This document shows positions 12,496 to 24,264 of a DNA stretch of 64,000 nucleotides, piece by piece. Every line of letters begins with the position of its first letter. Position 1 is the stretch's first letter. The stretch covers positions 186,001 through 250,000 of the forward strand of contig JALMLS010000368.1 in the NCBI GenBank assembly GCA_038496445.1. Direction: 5' to 3'. The notes below the pieces were generated by a model. That model made no database searches. It saw nothing but the letters and a program-made list of their open reading frames with translations, and was not told the origin of the DNA. Position numbers and translations under genes: made by a program. The stretch comes from Trichosphaerium sp. ATCC 40318. Its lineage: Eukaryota > Discosea > Flabellinia > Trichosidae.

Positions 12496-13262
12496 ATGTC
12501 TGAAACTGCAATTAAAAACCCACAAGTTAACGTAGACGAATCCGAAGTAGAGGAGGAAAAACCTGTGCAGGCAAATACTGGCCCTGTCACAGTCACTACT
12601 GGTGGACAGACCTTCACGCTCGAGATTAAAGAGACCAAAACAAACGAGGAAGACGAGGATCCAATATTTACCAAGTGCGTGTTTATTACCTCGCCTACAA
12701 CTTGTGGGCTTAGTATTTTTCCCGCTACGTATTCTAAATTCTATTAGACGCGCCAAGCTTTACCGCTTCGCTGCTGAAGCCAACGAATGGAAAGAAAGAG
12801 GTAAAGGAGAAGCTAAATTGCTCAAACATAAAACAACGGGCAAAGTACGATTCCTCATGCGACGAGACAAGACATTCAAGATTTGCGGTAATCATTACAG
12901 TACGTAAAGTTGAAAACGCACAGAAAATACCCTACCTCGCTACAAAACACGACTAACGCGCGCTTTTAGTTATTGATAGCATGAAATTAGAGCCACACGC
13001 TGGTTCAGACAGAGCATTTGTATACACATGCCCTGCTGATTTTGCTGATGAGGAACAAAAGAGCGAGGTATTCTGCATTCGCTTTGGCAATGCTGAAAGT
13101 ACGTCACAAACTGACCAAACAATTTTTTCTGGTTTCGCGCCATTCTAACTTTTTTTGTGATTTGCAGACGCTCAAGAATTCTCCACACAATTTGATGAAG
13201 CCAAAAAATGTAACGCCTCCGCTCTTGCTGCTAAGGCACCAGAATCAGCCACTGCTGAATAA
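12496..13262 (+). CDS. Ran-binding protein RanBP1
   Basis: Four or five exons encode a small acidic protein with one RanBD domain. Recognisable segments are the acidic N-terminus (DEDPIF), [55 protein letters not shown] and [14 protein letters not shown]. These are the conserved core of RanBP1, which binds Ran-GTP in the cytoplasm and stimulates RanGAP to complete nuclear transport cycles. The CDS ends in an Ala/Lys-rich tail with TAA at 13260. The start ATG at 12496 is the first ATG of the exon and gives the usual short acidic leader. All junctions checked keep frame. Confidence 0.93.
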
Positions 13263-13438
13263 ACCTTTTTTTTTTTTTCCTATTTTTTGATATTTCAAAT
13301 TCTTAAATCAACAAGCGAACAAACTGAGCTAATAAATCATGTGTTTACTTATTTTACAACGAAGGTTATTTTAGTGGTTTTTTCGCTTTTTTGATATGTG
13401 TTTGTTTTTTGGGTGTTTTTTCTGTTTTGTAGTTGATG

Positions 13439-14376
13439 TTACAGGGTAGAGTTCTTGTTGTGCGTTTTGAAAGACGAAATGATGGCTTGAGTGTCAATTT
13501 GTGATCGTGTTCCGCCTTGTTTCTTGAAGAGACGGGCCACTTTTTTCATATTGAACAAAACTATTTGTGCATGCTTGTCTACCTTTTTGGCCCAAACCTC
13601 CCAATCGTCACGTGTTATTTTCTTCTTTCCATCTTTGCTAATTTTATCAAACACTTCCTTTGCTTGTGCAGCAAGATCTGCATCGCTTGTACTATCTACA
13701 CAACAGCCGTGAGCACACATTGCAACAGAAGAAAACAAGACAAAAACAAAAAGAGGTTTGACACTAAATGTGGAATGTCTTGGCCGTACCTGGTATTCTA
13801 CGCAGCGCCCGGTAACCTTTCATACTAACCACATAACGTGCTATGAACTGTTTCTTTCTGAGATAGGGTTTTTCCTCCTTACGCAACATGCTGTCCCAAA
13901 AGACTACAAAAAAACATGATTAGACACTAATTTTGTGACGATTGCACGCACACATTAGGCAGTCAATGTCAGTGCCTCTTGTTAGGGTAGATAAAGATAT
14001 GCAAAGCTCCTTGAGAGACAGTATACCATTGTCATTTAAATCAAATAGCTTGAAAACAAAGTCCCACGCCAGCGCTGATAATTTTAATGATCGCACTGCC
14101 CTTTTTCGTGTTAGTTAGTGTTAACAAACGAAATATGACGAGTTAATACTTTGTTCCAGTCTTAAAATCTTCCTCGCTTATCTCCGCTGTGTATTTGCCT
14201 CCAATCTCTTGAAACAAATCCGCAATTTCGCGTATTTCGTGTTTGCTGTCTAAAACACGTCATCAATGGCGTATTAAACGCAATTTCGACGCACATCTAG
14301 TGTCCCAGGTAATACTTTCAAGTTCCATGTCCCAATCTCTCCGTTGTCGCTCGCTGGGCGTCAACGAGTTACCCAT
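13439..14376 (-). CDS. EF-hand calcium-binding protein with N-myristoylation signal
   Basis: Five or six exons from an ATG at 14376. The N-terminus MGNSLTPSE fits an N-myristoylation site. A clear EF-hand loop reads DLNDNGILSLKE (about 14030), and a second, weaker one lies around DKISKDGKKKITRDDWE (about 13640). The overall plan, an N-myristoylated helical protein with pairs of EF-hands, resembles the calcineurin B/CHP/NCS group, but I cannot assign a subfamily. Likely role: calcium-dependent regulator at membranes. Upstream exons are joined by small GT-AG introns with consistent phase (for example ELENSKHEIREIADLFQ). Confidence 0.65.
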
Positions 14377-15011
14377 AGATTATTGTTGCTCGCCGAGGAG
14401 TAAGGGGTTGTTTCTGTGATGTGGGTTCTTAAAAAATGAAAAGAAAAAGAAAAACAACCCGAACAAAACACTACTTAACACTTACCCAAAACACATAATG
14501 ACCTTGTAACTGAAACACTTTGCTGCACGTAGTATAACGTCAAATAACCAAGCGGGTTATTAAGGAATTTCGACTCGTAAAAGCTGAGCGTAAAAATTCA
14601 AAGAATGGACTTAGACAGAGTTGTGCTTTTCACTCGTAAATCGTAACTCATTCAAAAACACTTTATTTATTGGTTGCAACAAACAAAAAACGATCACCAT
14701 TTGTTATTGGTCCTACAAGCTCTTCGGATACATTGAAACGTTGTTTAACGCTGCTTTGCAACGTTACACTAAAGTCATTAGTGCTCAGTAGGCTCTCATC
14801 AATGAAGTGAATCAACAATTGTGCCAGCACTGTCATTAAACAGTAAACTGGTTAAGCCTCAGTAGTTCACTAACATTTACATGTCGATTATGAAAAGTTT
14901 TGAGCAACCATTTACGAAAACTTTTGCACGAGTCGAAATATTTCATCCGAAGGACCACTTACCTTTCAGTGATACCTGCTGAATAAAGTTAAGCGAACAG
15001 GTACAGCCACA
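14377..15011. other. Intergenic region
   Basis: 635 bp upstream of both the EF-hand and the flavoenzyme genes, so it should hold two promoters. I see no reading frame, repeat or RNA gene in it. Confidence 0.3.
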
Positions 15012-16564
15012 ATGTCCAGGAAGCTCGTTCACATACTTGGTGGAGGAGAATTTGGACTTACGACCGCTATTGAGCTAAAATCAAGAGGCAACAGATAGCA
15101 CAAGTTAAAGTTTTTCATAAAACACTAACAAAACGTTATTAGGACATGATGTGAAGGTTTACGAGCGCGATGAAGTCCCATCACCAAAAGCTTCTTCTAC
15201 AGACATCTCCAAGGTGCATAAACAACTCTAGGACCATCAACAAGCATTATTGCTGAATCACATGCCTAAAAAAACAAAAAAAAATTGTTAATGCTTTCAG
15301 GTTGTACGCATGGACTATGGAGGAAACAAAGCGTAAGACCTGCTCCTCAACAGAGATAAGATTTTTAAGTTGTGCACTAGATACTTCCGTATGGGAGAAG
15401 AATCGATAAAACGCTGGCGCAAATGGAACGGCTTTTGGGGAAAGAACTGTATCACGAGACTGGCGTAGCGTACTTATCTACCAAGCCAATGGAAGAAAAA
15501 TCGTTTGAAATGCAAAGTGTCCATGACCTACAAGAAAGTGGATATCACGTGGACAGATTGGACGCGTGCGTTTTTGTTGTCACGTGCAGAGTAACGACAA
15601 TTAATAAGTGAGGTAGACAAAGCATCAAACATAGATTTCCCAATTGGAAAGAGTCTGACTTTGTCGATGGGTACTACCACAAGAATGGAGGATGGGCAGA
15701 AAGCGGTGAAGTATGATACAAGTAGACATGTCATTCAAATTAATGAAACATTTAACTCATTTTTAGGTAATCCGATACCTTGGCAAAACTGCTCGCAATA
15801 TGGATATTACAATAGAGGAAAATGCTGAAATAGATCGACTTGCTGTAGAAAAAGGCAAGTTGCGTGGATTTATCATGAAAGATGGCAAGGTAGTTGACAG
15901 GTGCGAATGACGAACCAGTTTAATGTTTTACCGTTTTGACAACCCCTTTTCACAGTGAAAATGTCATCGTTGCCTCAGGAGCGTGGACTCCAGATATAGT
16001 ACCACAATTGCGTGAATATATCAAACCAACAGCGCAACCTATTATCACATTCAAGAAAGGAATCAATGCATCAGAATTCAGCGATTCTCTCCATCCTGTA
16101 TTCTTTTCAGATCACGATGTGGGCATGTATGGGTTTCCTGCTACTGCTGATGGTACTGTCAAGATTGCAAATCACGGTACTGGATTCACTTATAAATACG
16201 GTGAGCCTCTGGTCGAGACAGAAGAGATGAGAGCCATGTTTACAGCTTGGATAAAACAAAAAATACCAAAGTTGTTAGCAGCTGAACCGTCATATCGCAT
16301 TTGCCTCTACTGCGACACACTTGACAATAACTTTTTTATTGATCACGTGCCCGATATTGAGGGTGCCATGATAGCGTGTGGTGGTAAGTATTTAACAAAC
16401 TAACATGTTGTTTTCTAACAACTGAACAAGGCAGTGGACACGCTTTCAAGTTTGCACCTGTGATTGGTGACATCATTTCTGATGTCTTTGAAGGTAAACC
16501 AAACGAATACGCGCCTTTGTTCAAATGGAGAAAAGGAGGGGAGGTCAGCACATCAAGGAAATGA
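15012..16564 (+). CDS. FAD-dependent amine/fructosyl amino acid oxidase (DAO family), with a frameshift
   Basis: The start MSRKLVHILGGGEFGLTTAIEL is a Rossmann dinucleotide-binding motif (GGGEFG). Next come STDISKVVRMDYGG, YFRMGEESIKRWRKWN, ELYHETGV, NVIVASGAWTPD, and near the end CLYCDTLDNNFFIDHVP with ACGGSGHAFKFAPVIG. These are the conserved blocks of fructosyl amino acid oxidases and related sarcosine oxidases, which oxidise amines with FAD; the Cys before YCDT is a candidate for covalent flavin attachment. The frame breaks at a GGGG run, 15437-15440: one extra G would join NGFWGK to ELYHET. This is either a sequencing indel or a recent lesion. The first intron (15088-15142) uses a GC donor. 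Stop TGA at 16562. Confidence 0.82.
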
Positions 16565-17087
16565 TCACTCTCTTCATTGTAATCAAAATTTAATCCATTG
16601 CCACTAAAAATGCGAAATACTCACGTGATATACGCTACTGACCTGTGGAATTGGTTTTCTAATGTCTACGTTTGGTTGTAGCTTGCGTATACGTGAATTC
16701 GTACAATTACACTTCAACATTCACAAAAAATCGCGCGGCGCTGTCTACTTTATAAGAACATAGTAATGAACGCCATAGGCGTATTGTTTCTCCGCACATT
16801 ACGTATGTCAAATAAAGTTGACTGTTTGATTTACAATCACTGCCTACACTACCATATAGTGCGTAAAGGACTTATAAGGCATCTTTTAGCCATCTCGTCA
16901 CATTACAACCCACAAACGCTTACAAATTCGCATACAACACTGCGATATTACGTAAAAGGCAACGTACAGCTTCATAGTCACTTTTTGTGGCTCTTCCTAA
17001 GAATATCACCCGTACTATTCTGAACAAAAATCCGGTGGAAAATTACAGTAAAATTCAATTGAACTAAAACACCAAGCAACAAACACT
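16565..17087. other. Intergenic region upstream of the V-ATPase c gene
   Basis: 523 bp with an open stretch at 16766-17023 (85 codons) that has no recognisable domain, unbiased composition and no splice context, so I do not call it a gene. The last 100 bp should hold the promoter of the proteolipid gene. Confidence 0.3.
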
Positions 17088-18079
17088 ATGTTCGGTACTT
17101 TGATGGATATTATGCTCGCAGAAGGTGGTATTGAAGCCTCAAACGCTTTCTTCGGATTCATGGGCTCTGCCTCTGCTCTCATTTTCGCGTGTAAGTTTTA
17201 GTGTGTTTGTACCTCACAAAGCGGTTTTTGTCCGGCTAGGGACCTAAACCAGAGATTTGCTTTTGATCATGCTCACAACCGCTAATTTGACCCTTCAGGC
17301 ATTGGCGCAGCTTACGGTACAGCTAAATCCGGTGTCGGTATCGCCTCAATGGGTGTTATGCACCCTCAACTCGTGATGAGGTCTGTCATTCCAGTAGTTA
17401 TGGCTGGTGTTATTGGCATCTACGGTTTGATTATTGCTGTAATTATCGCAGTCGGTAGTACGTAGTTGGCCTCTTCAATTGAAAAAAACCCAAAAAATTA
17501 AGCCTTCGAACGAAAAGTTCTTTCGTGTTTGTGACGCTTACTAACCGTTCATTTAGTTTCTAACAGCGATGAGTTTAATTCTTTCAAAGCTTTCTCTCGT
17601 TTGGGTGCTGGTTTGTCTGTAGGTCTTTCCGGTCTCGCTGCTGGTATGGCTATTGGTATTGTAGGTGACGCTGGAGTTCGCGCCAATGTACGTCAGAAAA
17701 GAAAAGAAGAACCTTCAACTCCAAGACCCCAAACTTTCAAAAAAAACAGAAAAAAAAACTTTCCCACGCCTACCAAAAACCTAAGTGCCTTTTGGCTTTT
17801 TTTTATTGCCAAGGGCGCCTTGCCACGTTGTTGGCGATCTGCCTTTCATGTTGTAGATTGTTATTAGACATGTCTTGGGTCTTTTCCCATTTTTTTTTTT
17901 TTTTTTTTTGGTTTTTCTCGCTTTTACAATTTTACGACTACCTTTTGTGAAACAAACTGACCTTGTACGCTTAGGCTCAACAACCTAAATTATTTGTCGG
18001 TATGATTTTGATCTTGATTTTCGCCGAAGCTTTGGCTTTGTACGGATTGATCGTTGCCCTTATCTTGGCCATTAAGTAA
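17088..18079 (+). CDS. V-type proton ATPase proteolipid subunit c
   Basis: Four exons encode a very hydrophobic protein of about 165 residues with two helical hairpins, the rotor ring of the V-ATPase that acidifies vacuoles and endosomes. Key segments: [23 protein letters not shown] in helix 1, [15 protein letters not shown] in helix 2, [20 protein letters not shown] in helix 3, and [18 protein letters not shown] in helix 4, where the Glu of FAEAL is the essential proton-carrying residue. It is a close match to eukaryotic subunit c at normal length. The 3' introns contain long poly-T tracts (around 17893). The start ATG at 17088 is followed by a short leader [14 protein letters not shown]. 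Confidence 0.95.
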
Positions 18080-18360
18080 ATATGTCGCACCACATGCGTG
18101 CATTAAAATTGGGTTGTTTTTTTTTGCACATTGCGATCATCAATTGTTCCCTATTCCCACTTAACCTTGTATTCGAATAAAACCCAAATTTTCGTATATT
18201 TCTGCGTTTAACGCTTCTTATGGACTGTTGTTGTTTTTTTGGAGGGGAAAACATATTTTTTTGAAATTATTTTAACGTTAGATAGGGGAGCTAAGCGGCA
18301 TTTTGATTTTATCCACAAAGTATTTACAGGTCTCTGCTAGTAGTACATATTTACAGTTGT

Positions 18361-20615
18361 TTATCTTTTTGTTGTTGTGTCGTCCCAATTTTGAGACATT
18401 AGGTCATCCAATTCTCGATCGACAAACTCTTTCAGTAAGGGTAGCGTCATGCTGAACGGGTGATCCACAGGTAGGATTAGATACATTCGTTTCGCCTTAT
18501 CCCATGATGCCAGCATACGTAAGACATCGCTGCAACCATTTGTAAGGTTCTCTTTGTGTGGTTCAGACATTTTAGTCAAATTTTCATCAATACTGGCAAG
18601 TAAATCGCGCCTCAATAAAAAACTCTTGCAATAAGCAAACGACCCAAGCAAGTGTCTGTGAAAAAAAGCACATTAATTAATTTTTAACTTATCGTTGGTC
18701 ACAAAAATATTTCTCAAGGTGGATGGATAGTGACGAAGGAAAAAAAAAAAAACCATTTCGTACGCTAATGCCGAATGTTTCGGCAAATTGCCCTTTCGTG
18801 CCAGATCTGCTGCGTATTTTACTAACGCTCCTAAGCTCCTAAAATTATCTTCCGCTTTCTGTCTCTGTAGGCAACAGGTCGTTAGAACAAAAACAGGAAG
18901 AACAAAGACAAATACTGCTTTTGAACGAGATCGCGGACGTACGTTTGCCGCTTGTAGGTGAAATAGTTCAATATACTTCATTATGGCGAATAGGTATGAT
19001 GTTACAACGAATTTTGCCGGTTTCTTGTCACGAAGCTCACCATCCGCTTTGTGTTTCCAAAAATCAGCTGCTTTCTTCAGATCCGCTTCAAGGAGCAATA
19101 ATGTAAGCTCGAGAAAACAAATTGCTAGCTGGCTTACCTTCAGTTAATGGCACTCGAGATTTTACTGGTTTTGGTTTGGGTTCACGCTTGACTTCATGTC
19201 TTGGTTTTGCAGAGAATGGATCGTATGTATCCTCTGATTCATCAACTGGATCCACAGGGCTAGGTGTTTTGCTCTTTTCTCTGGATGAATGTCGCCTTGG
19301 AGAAGTCGTACGCTGTCTTTTGCTAGATCTCTCTGGTGATAAAGAATTTCTGGATAAACTTCGTTTTCTTTGTATTGGTGCTTCTGACACTGTAATCTTT
19401 GCAGGAGGTACGCCAATCTCTTTTATCTGATAATATAACACTCAGTATTAAATAAAAGAGAGAGGAGGGGGGTGGGGTATTTCTTTTGTTGAATAAAGTT
19501 TGAACGTACGACTTGGTTAACTTTTGGTTGCCGTTTTTTAGGTTGTTCTTGTTTAACCCTTGATAACCTATCACCTGGTCTACGTTTAGGAGACTTTCTC
19601 ACCACATCCATATCGTCAATTTCAGCTTCACGTTCCATGTGCATATTCCTAGGTGACGGACCTAACGATAACAGAGTTAATTAAAAAAAAACTCCAACTT
19701 TGGCATTCAAAAAACTGCTAAGATGTGATATTTGAAGCTCTGCCTATCCCTCATAGTTACCTCGTTTTCGTGTATCTTCGCGCTTAGGTTCATGAAGTGG
19801 CACGTGTCGCGGTGGTGTGCGTAAGGTGACCTTAACAGGCGCTACCTCTAGCTTTGTTTCAACTGGTCTAACGACTTCCTCGAGCATGCTGGTATCGTCT
19901 CCATCGTCTTCATCGAAGGACACATCATCCTCATCGACTACCATGCCATTTGTAGCTTTGCTTGAAGGATCAGGTTGTACGATTTTTAAGCGAATTTTAG
20001 CAAGAGCTGGAGATTGTTGTTTCTTTGTAGGTGAGAGGGAATCCTCAATATCCATTGAATCATTTTTACTACTTGCTTCGCTCTGAGCTGCGAATGCTTG
20101 TTCAAAATTGCTAAGGTAATCTTCCTCATCTGGTTTAGCTGTCCATATTTCCTAGTACAACAAACCATTTAAAATGTATCCATACGGGAGTAGGGGAGGG
20201 TCCAAACATTTGAAGTTCATCTTGTCGGTTGACAAATGTCTCTGTTTCGACAATTTTTTTTTTCTTTGTATGTGGGGGTAGTGCTTACCTCTAAGCGTTT
20301 TATTGTGGCGTCGGATATGTTCAACTTGGGGACACTTGGAATTTCTTTTGTCATTTCTGCTACAAGTATGCGGGGATCTTGTAAAGGTGGCTCTTCGGGT
20401 ACATTCCTTGGCGGTGGTTCAGTTTTTATTTCGGTCCTTTGTGCTGTCGATTCGTTGTTATCGCGTGGCGGCCGTTCATGAAGATTGTTTGTACTTTCAG
20501 TAGGCGGAGAGCCACTGTTATCTTTAGTTTCTGTACGGGTTCGTTCAGTCACTTGAATTGGCTCGTTTTCGGTGTCTGTGGGCGCTTGGGCGTCTTCGTG
20601 TGCGTTGTCTGCCAT
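18361..20615 (-). CDS. Intrinsically disordered nuclear protein with helical C-terminal domain, possibly AF4/FMR2-like
   Basis: About eight exons from ATG at 20615 (MADNAHEDAQAPTDTENE). The first 350 or so residues are low complexity: acidic and Pro-rich, then KRR/SPER/RS-rich runs (KSPKRRPGDRLSR, RSLSRNSLSPERSSKR) typical of nuclear localisation and phosphorylation. The last 200 residues are folded and helical: KAADFWKHKADGELRDKK, SYLFAIMKYIELF, AEDNFRSLGALVKYAADLAR, then HLLGSFAYCKSFLLRRD and ASWDKAKR. The KHKAD motif followed by Tyr-containing helices recalls the C-terminal homology domain of AF4/FMR2 transcription elongation scaffolds. That match is by eye and weak. Introns hold polypyrimidine and poly-A runs. 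Confidence 0.55.
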
Positions 20616-20719
20616 ATTGTCTCCTCTAGGAAGATTACGCAATCTAATGGCGTTAAAATATGTTTAAAAAACCTGTTGAGTATGTAGCAGTGCTACTTTC
20701 GCTCAATAGGCAGTTTAAG

Positions 20720-20923
20720 TTAACAAGTAGACAATCCAAGGGATGTCCTAACTTTTCGAGCTGCTTTCGTTAGAAATACGTACTGTCTGAGTTGCTCCCC
20801 TACAAACGAGCCATACTCGCCATTGCGACCGTCTCCTTCAAGATTTATTCGCTCAATCATATTATTTGTTGTCTGTTCATCAAAGCTTGGTAGCTTGTGC
20901 ATAGCCTCTACCTTTGATGTCAT
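20720..20923 (-). CDS. Small hypothetical protein
   Basis: An intronless 67-codon frame with a proper ATG (MTSKVEAMHKLPSFDEQTTN), hydrophilic and mixed charge, helical in character, no membrane segment or known motif. It lies just upstream of the disordered protein on the same strand (104 bp gap) and could be an independent small gene or a leader exon. I do not recognise it. Confidence 0.35.
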   Translation of the reverse strand: MTSKVEAMHKLPSFDEQTTNNMIERINLEGDGRNGEYGSFVGEQLRQYVFLTKAARKVRTSLGLSTC

Positions 20924-20995
20924 GCTTTTTTATCTATTATGTCCCTTTGAAAATTATATATCGTCAAGGGTGCATGTCTACGGTTAAATAATACG

Positions 20996-21349
20996 ATGGT
21001 ACAATGCAATAGCGTAAAAAAGGATCGCTGCCCAGTAACTTGGTTCAATAAACGCGAATCGTTTTTCTGGAGATTTGACTTTAAAATACCTGAGGAATTT
21101 TTACAACGTTTGTTTTTCGCGCCAGTACTCTCTTTTTATGCATATAAACCCATTTTGATGTTAATTAAGACTAAAAAACAAAAAAAATTGTTTCCGATTT
21201 CTGTACTTCTCAATATAACGTTAGATTATCATTTATTTGTACTGTAGTTGTTTAACGTAACAAATATTGTAAATTTTGGATTAATTGGTGCACTGTTTGT
21301 CAAAAAAGTTGTTTTGACACTAAAACAGTGGTTTGCCTTGTTGAAAGGT
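20996..21349 (+). CDS. Possible small two-exon gene
   Basis: From ATG at 20996 a first exon (MVQCNSVKKDRCPVTW... to RLFFAP) can be joined in phase, through a GTACTC donor at about 21126 and an acceptor at about 21249, to FNVTNIVNFGLIGALFVKK ... KQWFALLK. The second exon reads like a membrane-associated helix. No family recognised; the end is not defined. Confidence 0.22.
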
Positions 21350-22006
21350 AGGACTAATACAACACCTCCCTCTATCAATCTCCATACTATTATTTAATCA
21401 ACATTTATCGAAAATTATTTTTTGACACAACTTGCCCGCTTCCCGATTTAGACCTAGCCAATAAAATATGTTCAATGCGAATTTGGCTTTAGCAGACTTT
21501 CCGTTGCAAGCTCGTACAAAACTGCACTGATTGGTTGCATCTCACTTGTTAAATAAGCATCTTACTTCAAAAATACATCTGTCGCCCAATTAATGATATA
21601 CAGGCAGCTCTAAAGACCTAGTTGTGCTTATGGTTTTAGCACGCGTTATTAATTTTGTACATCGATGACAGGTAAATAAACTTCGATATGTCGATTTACG
21701 CTGAAATGTTCCCCCCTCTGTACAGCTTTTAATTGTGTACGAGATTAGCTGTGTGAGTATCAGGTGTAAACAAGAGGTAATGGCCGGAAAGCAGAATCAT
21801 TTGTGAATAAATTATCTATGACAAGGAGTAATGGTGTTCCCACAAAATTATACATAGGAACACCTCTTGAAAAGACGTGTTTGTAAGACTGTTATATTCT
21901 CATAAAAGTGGTAGCAATTGCTCGCAGTTACCTCCAAATGTAAATAGAAACCAAGGCGTTGTGATTTGGATATGCTCGTGTCAACTTAAGTATTACTTGA
22001 CATTGA
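21350..22006. other. AT-rich intergenic region
   Basis: About 650 bp with no convincing reading frame, RNA gene or repeat. It precedes the F-box gene at 22007 and should contain its promoter. Confidence 0.3.
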
Positions 22007-24264
22007 ATGGAGAACGTAGAGCTTCCTGTGGAGGTGTGGCTGAATATTCTATCAGATACAGCCATTAAAGACTTGTTGTCACTGGCACAAGTTAGTAAGT
22101 ATGTAAAAACTGTTGTAGAGTGTGATTACATATGGTCGGACTGACTCATAGCAAATGCACGTTTATTTAACCTCTCAGTGACAGTTGAAGATTTTGCCTG
22201 TACAGAAGCTAAATTACAGTTGTTTATACTCATTGTAGCACGTGATTATACTTATTTACTATTTTTTCAAATTAGGAACCAGCGATTAGACACGGGAATA
22301 AGTATTGGTCCAGAAAACCGCTTATACTTAGTGAAGCAGGATATGAACGAATTGGTAGGAAAATGACGTTCAGCTCTGCCAAACTGCAGTACTTTTTAAC
22401 TTTGTACAATTTCAATCTGTTATGGTTGTTTGCTTATAATGTGTGCAGCATCAACACTCCCAAAGAGCATGCTGAAGATGCCAAAGTTTGCTCGTGGCTA
22501 AAACCAAGACTAATACAGCTGTCCAGCGGAAGCTGCTCACCTACAAAGGTAGCAAAGGTACATAGCCACTGCACCCAACTGAACACCTTATTAATAAGTG
22601 ACAGCTTAAAAAAATAGCTTGGAAAGGCTTCCCTAAACGTATCAGAGGTAGGTAGTCGGGATAGAAATGTAGATTAATGTCATTTTAAAGGGCTTGCATA
22701 TTTTCACTTATCCGGAGGTTACGAAGCAATGCATTTATCCACCACAAGTTATCGGGTGAGTATTTGTTTCGGCTCAGTTTGTGATTTTATATGACTTGAT
22801 AAAGGAATACCTCTATCAATATCAAAAGAAGGCTGGTAAATATGCGTACATCTTAAGACAAATACGCACCGATACCCAACTCATGTTTGTTGATCATCGT
22901 TATTTTGGTACAAACTCACAAGGGTATACAGACTTTTACTTTGGTTTTTTCAGTCTAAGCGTGTTTGTGGATATTTCAATCTAATTGCATTTAGAAAAAA
23001 AACAATGATGCTAATCTATTGTGCATACTTAGCAAGCACTACTGATGTTAGTTATGCAATAGGTAGTAGCAATCTCATAGTCAAAGATACCTATGTTTTT
23101 AGGCAATGTGTATTATGTAGCATTGTTGCTGACAATTATGCCTGACGATGTAAGCATAAACAATTTCTTGTGTTGTATTAAAGCACCTCTAAGCATGCAT
23201 TTTGGACAATGAAGTGTATCTTTGAAAGGAGTAAATACCTGTCAAAAGAGCAGGAACAAAAACAAATGAAAATGTTCTATTGTAAGAAAAATACTATTCC
23301 CAACCAGATAGAATGGATTCTATTCTATTCAATCTCCTTCTTATCTTACACAACTAGTAGTTTCACAAGATGATAAAATACTAAAACAATTGTTTCAAAA
23401 ATATTTCCCAAACAATAAGGCACAATGGAATAACTTAAACGTTTCTTACTTGTTATTTTCTTGCTCTTATTTTTTCACTTAGGCATTCCAAGATATGTCA
23501 ATTCACTTTGCTCCTGCTCGACTATTACGTCAAAACATACCAGTTGCTTTAACACTATTCGATAAGTACATTGTAGAAGGTACAAAAGGGAGTGAAATGA
23601 TGCTTGTAAAAGGGCGTTTAGCACTCTAAAAAAGTCCACTGAAAATCCAATTTTCTTCACTTCTTAAGTGTCAGTGTACTTCTGAATAATTTTTAGGAGT
23701 ACTTGTATTGTATGCATTCATATTGGCACACGCAGACTTAGCTTGCAGTATGTAAATTTGTATTTGATTCTTACGCCCTGTAGCTGATAAGAAAGCTGCG
23801 TATCATATCTTACAACCAAACCTATGCATACAAGCCTGATGAAGTATATTTTATGTTTGCTCAGTCAATCTGGAAGTCCAAGAAGTTTAAACAAATAGCC
23901 TTGAAGAATAAATAATTCCCTTTTGTTAATTTTTTCACCTGTCCCGACCCTACGTTTGCAATTCAACATATTAGCGAAGTTGGACATTTCCGTCAGAGTA
24001 TAGTGGCAATATGTCATGAAAAAGTCAACATTTTTCGCGTGGAATTTGTAGCTATCAAACATACAAACGTTTATGTTCTGCTTTGCTATCAACTTTTCAT
24101 GGTAACTTGATCGGCTGACAGTGTTTTGGGATAGGAAAATAAAAGTAGTAAGGAAGTACTGGCACAAATCTGATAAGCTAGAATACGACTATGAAGTTGA
24201 TTTATTGTACAAAATCTATTATTTACATAATAACAGTGGACACGAGTATAACGATGAATATTAA
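22007..24264 (+). CDS. F-box protein with unknown C-terminal region, many introns
   Basis: The ATG at 22007 opens a classical F-box: LPVEVWLNILSDTAIKDLL then SLAQVSKYVKTVVECDYIW, so it probably recruits a target to an SCF ubiquitin ligase. Downstream, coding-like exons are scattered to 24264: GLHIFTYPEVTKQCIYPPQV (about 22690), DMSIHFAPARLLRQNIP (about 23495), ISYNQTYAYKPDEVYFM (about 23800), FAIQHISEVGHFRQSIVAIC (about 23955) and KLEYDYEVDLLYKIYYLHNN before TAA. The C-terminal region matches nothing I know. I could not join every exon in phase, so the gene may carry lesions or may be two genes. Its last 42 bp overlap the 3' end of the opposite EGF gene. Confidence 0.5.

Noticed and set aside
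23865-24167. Minus-strand 100-codon frame
   Set aside because: The plus strand in the same place reads as coherent exons of the F-box gene, with splice sites; the minus frame has no recognisable feature.
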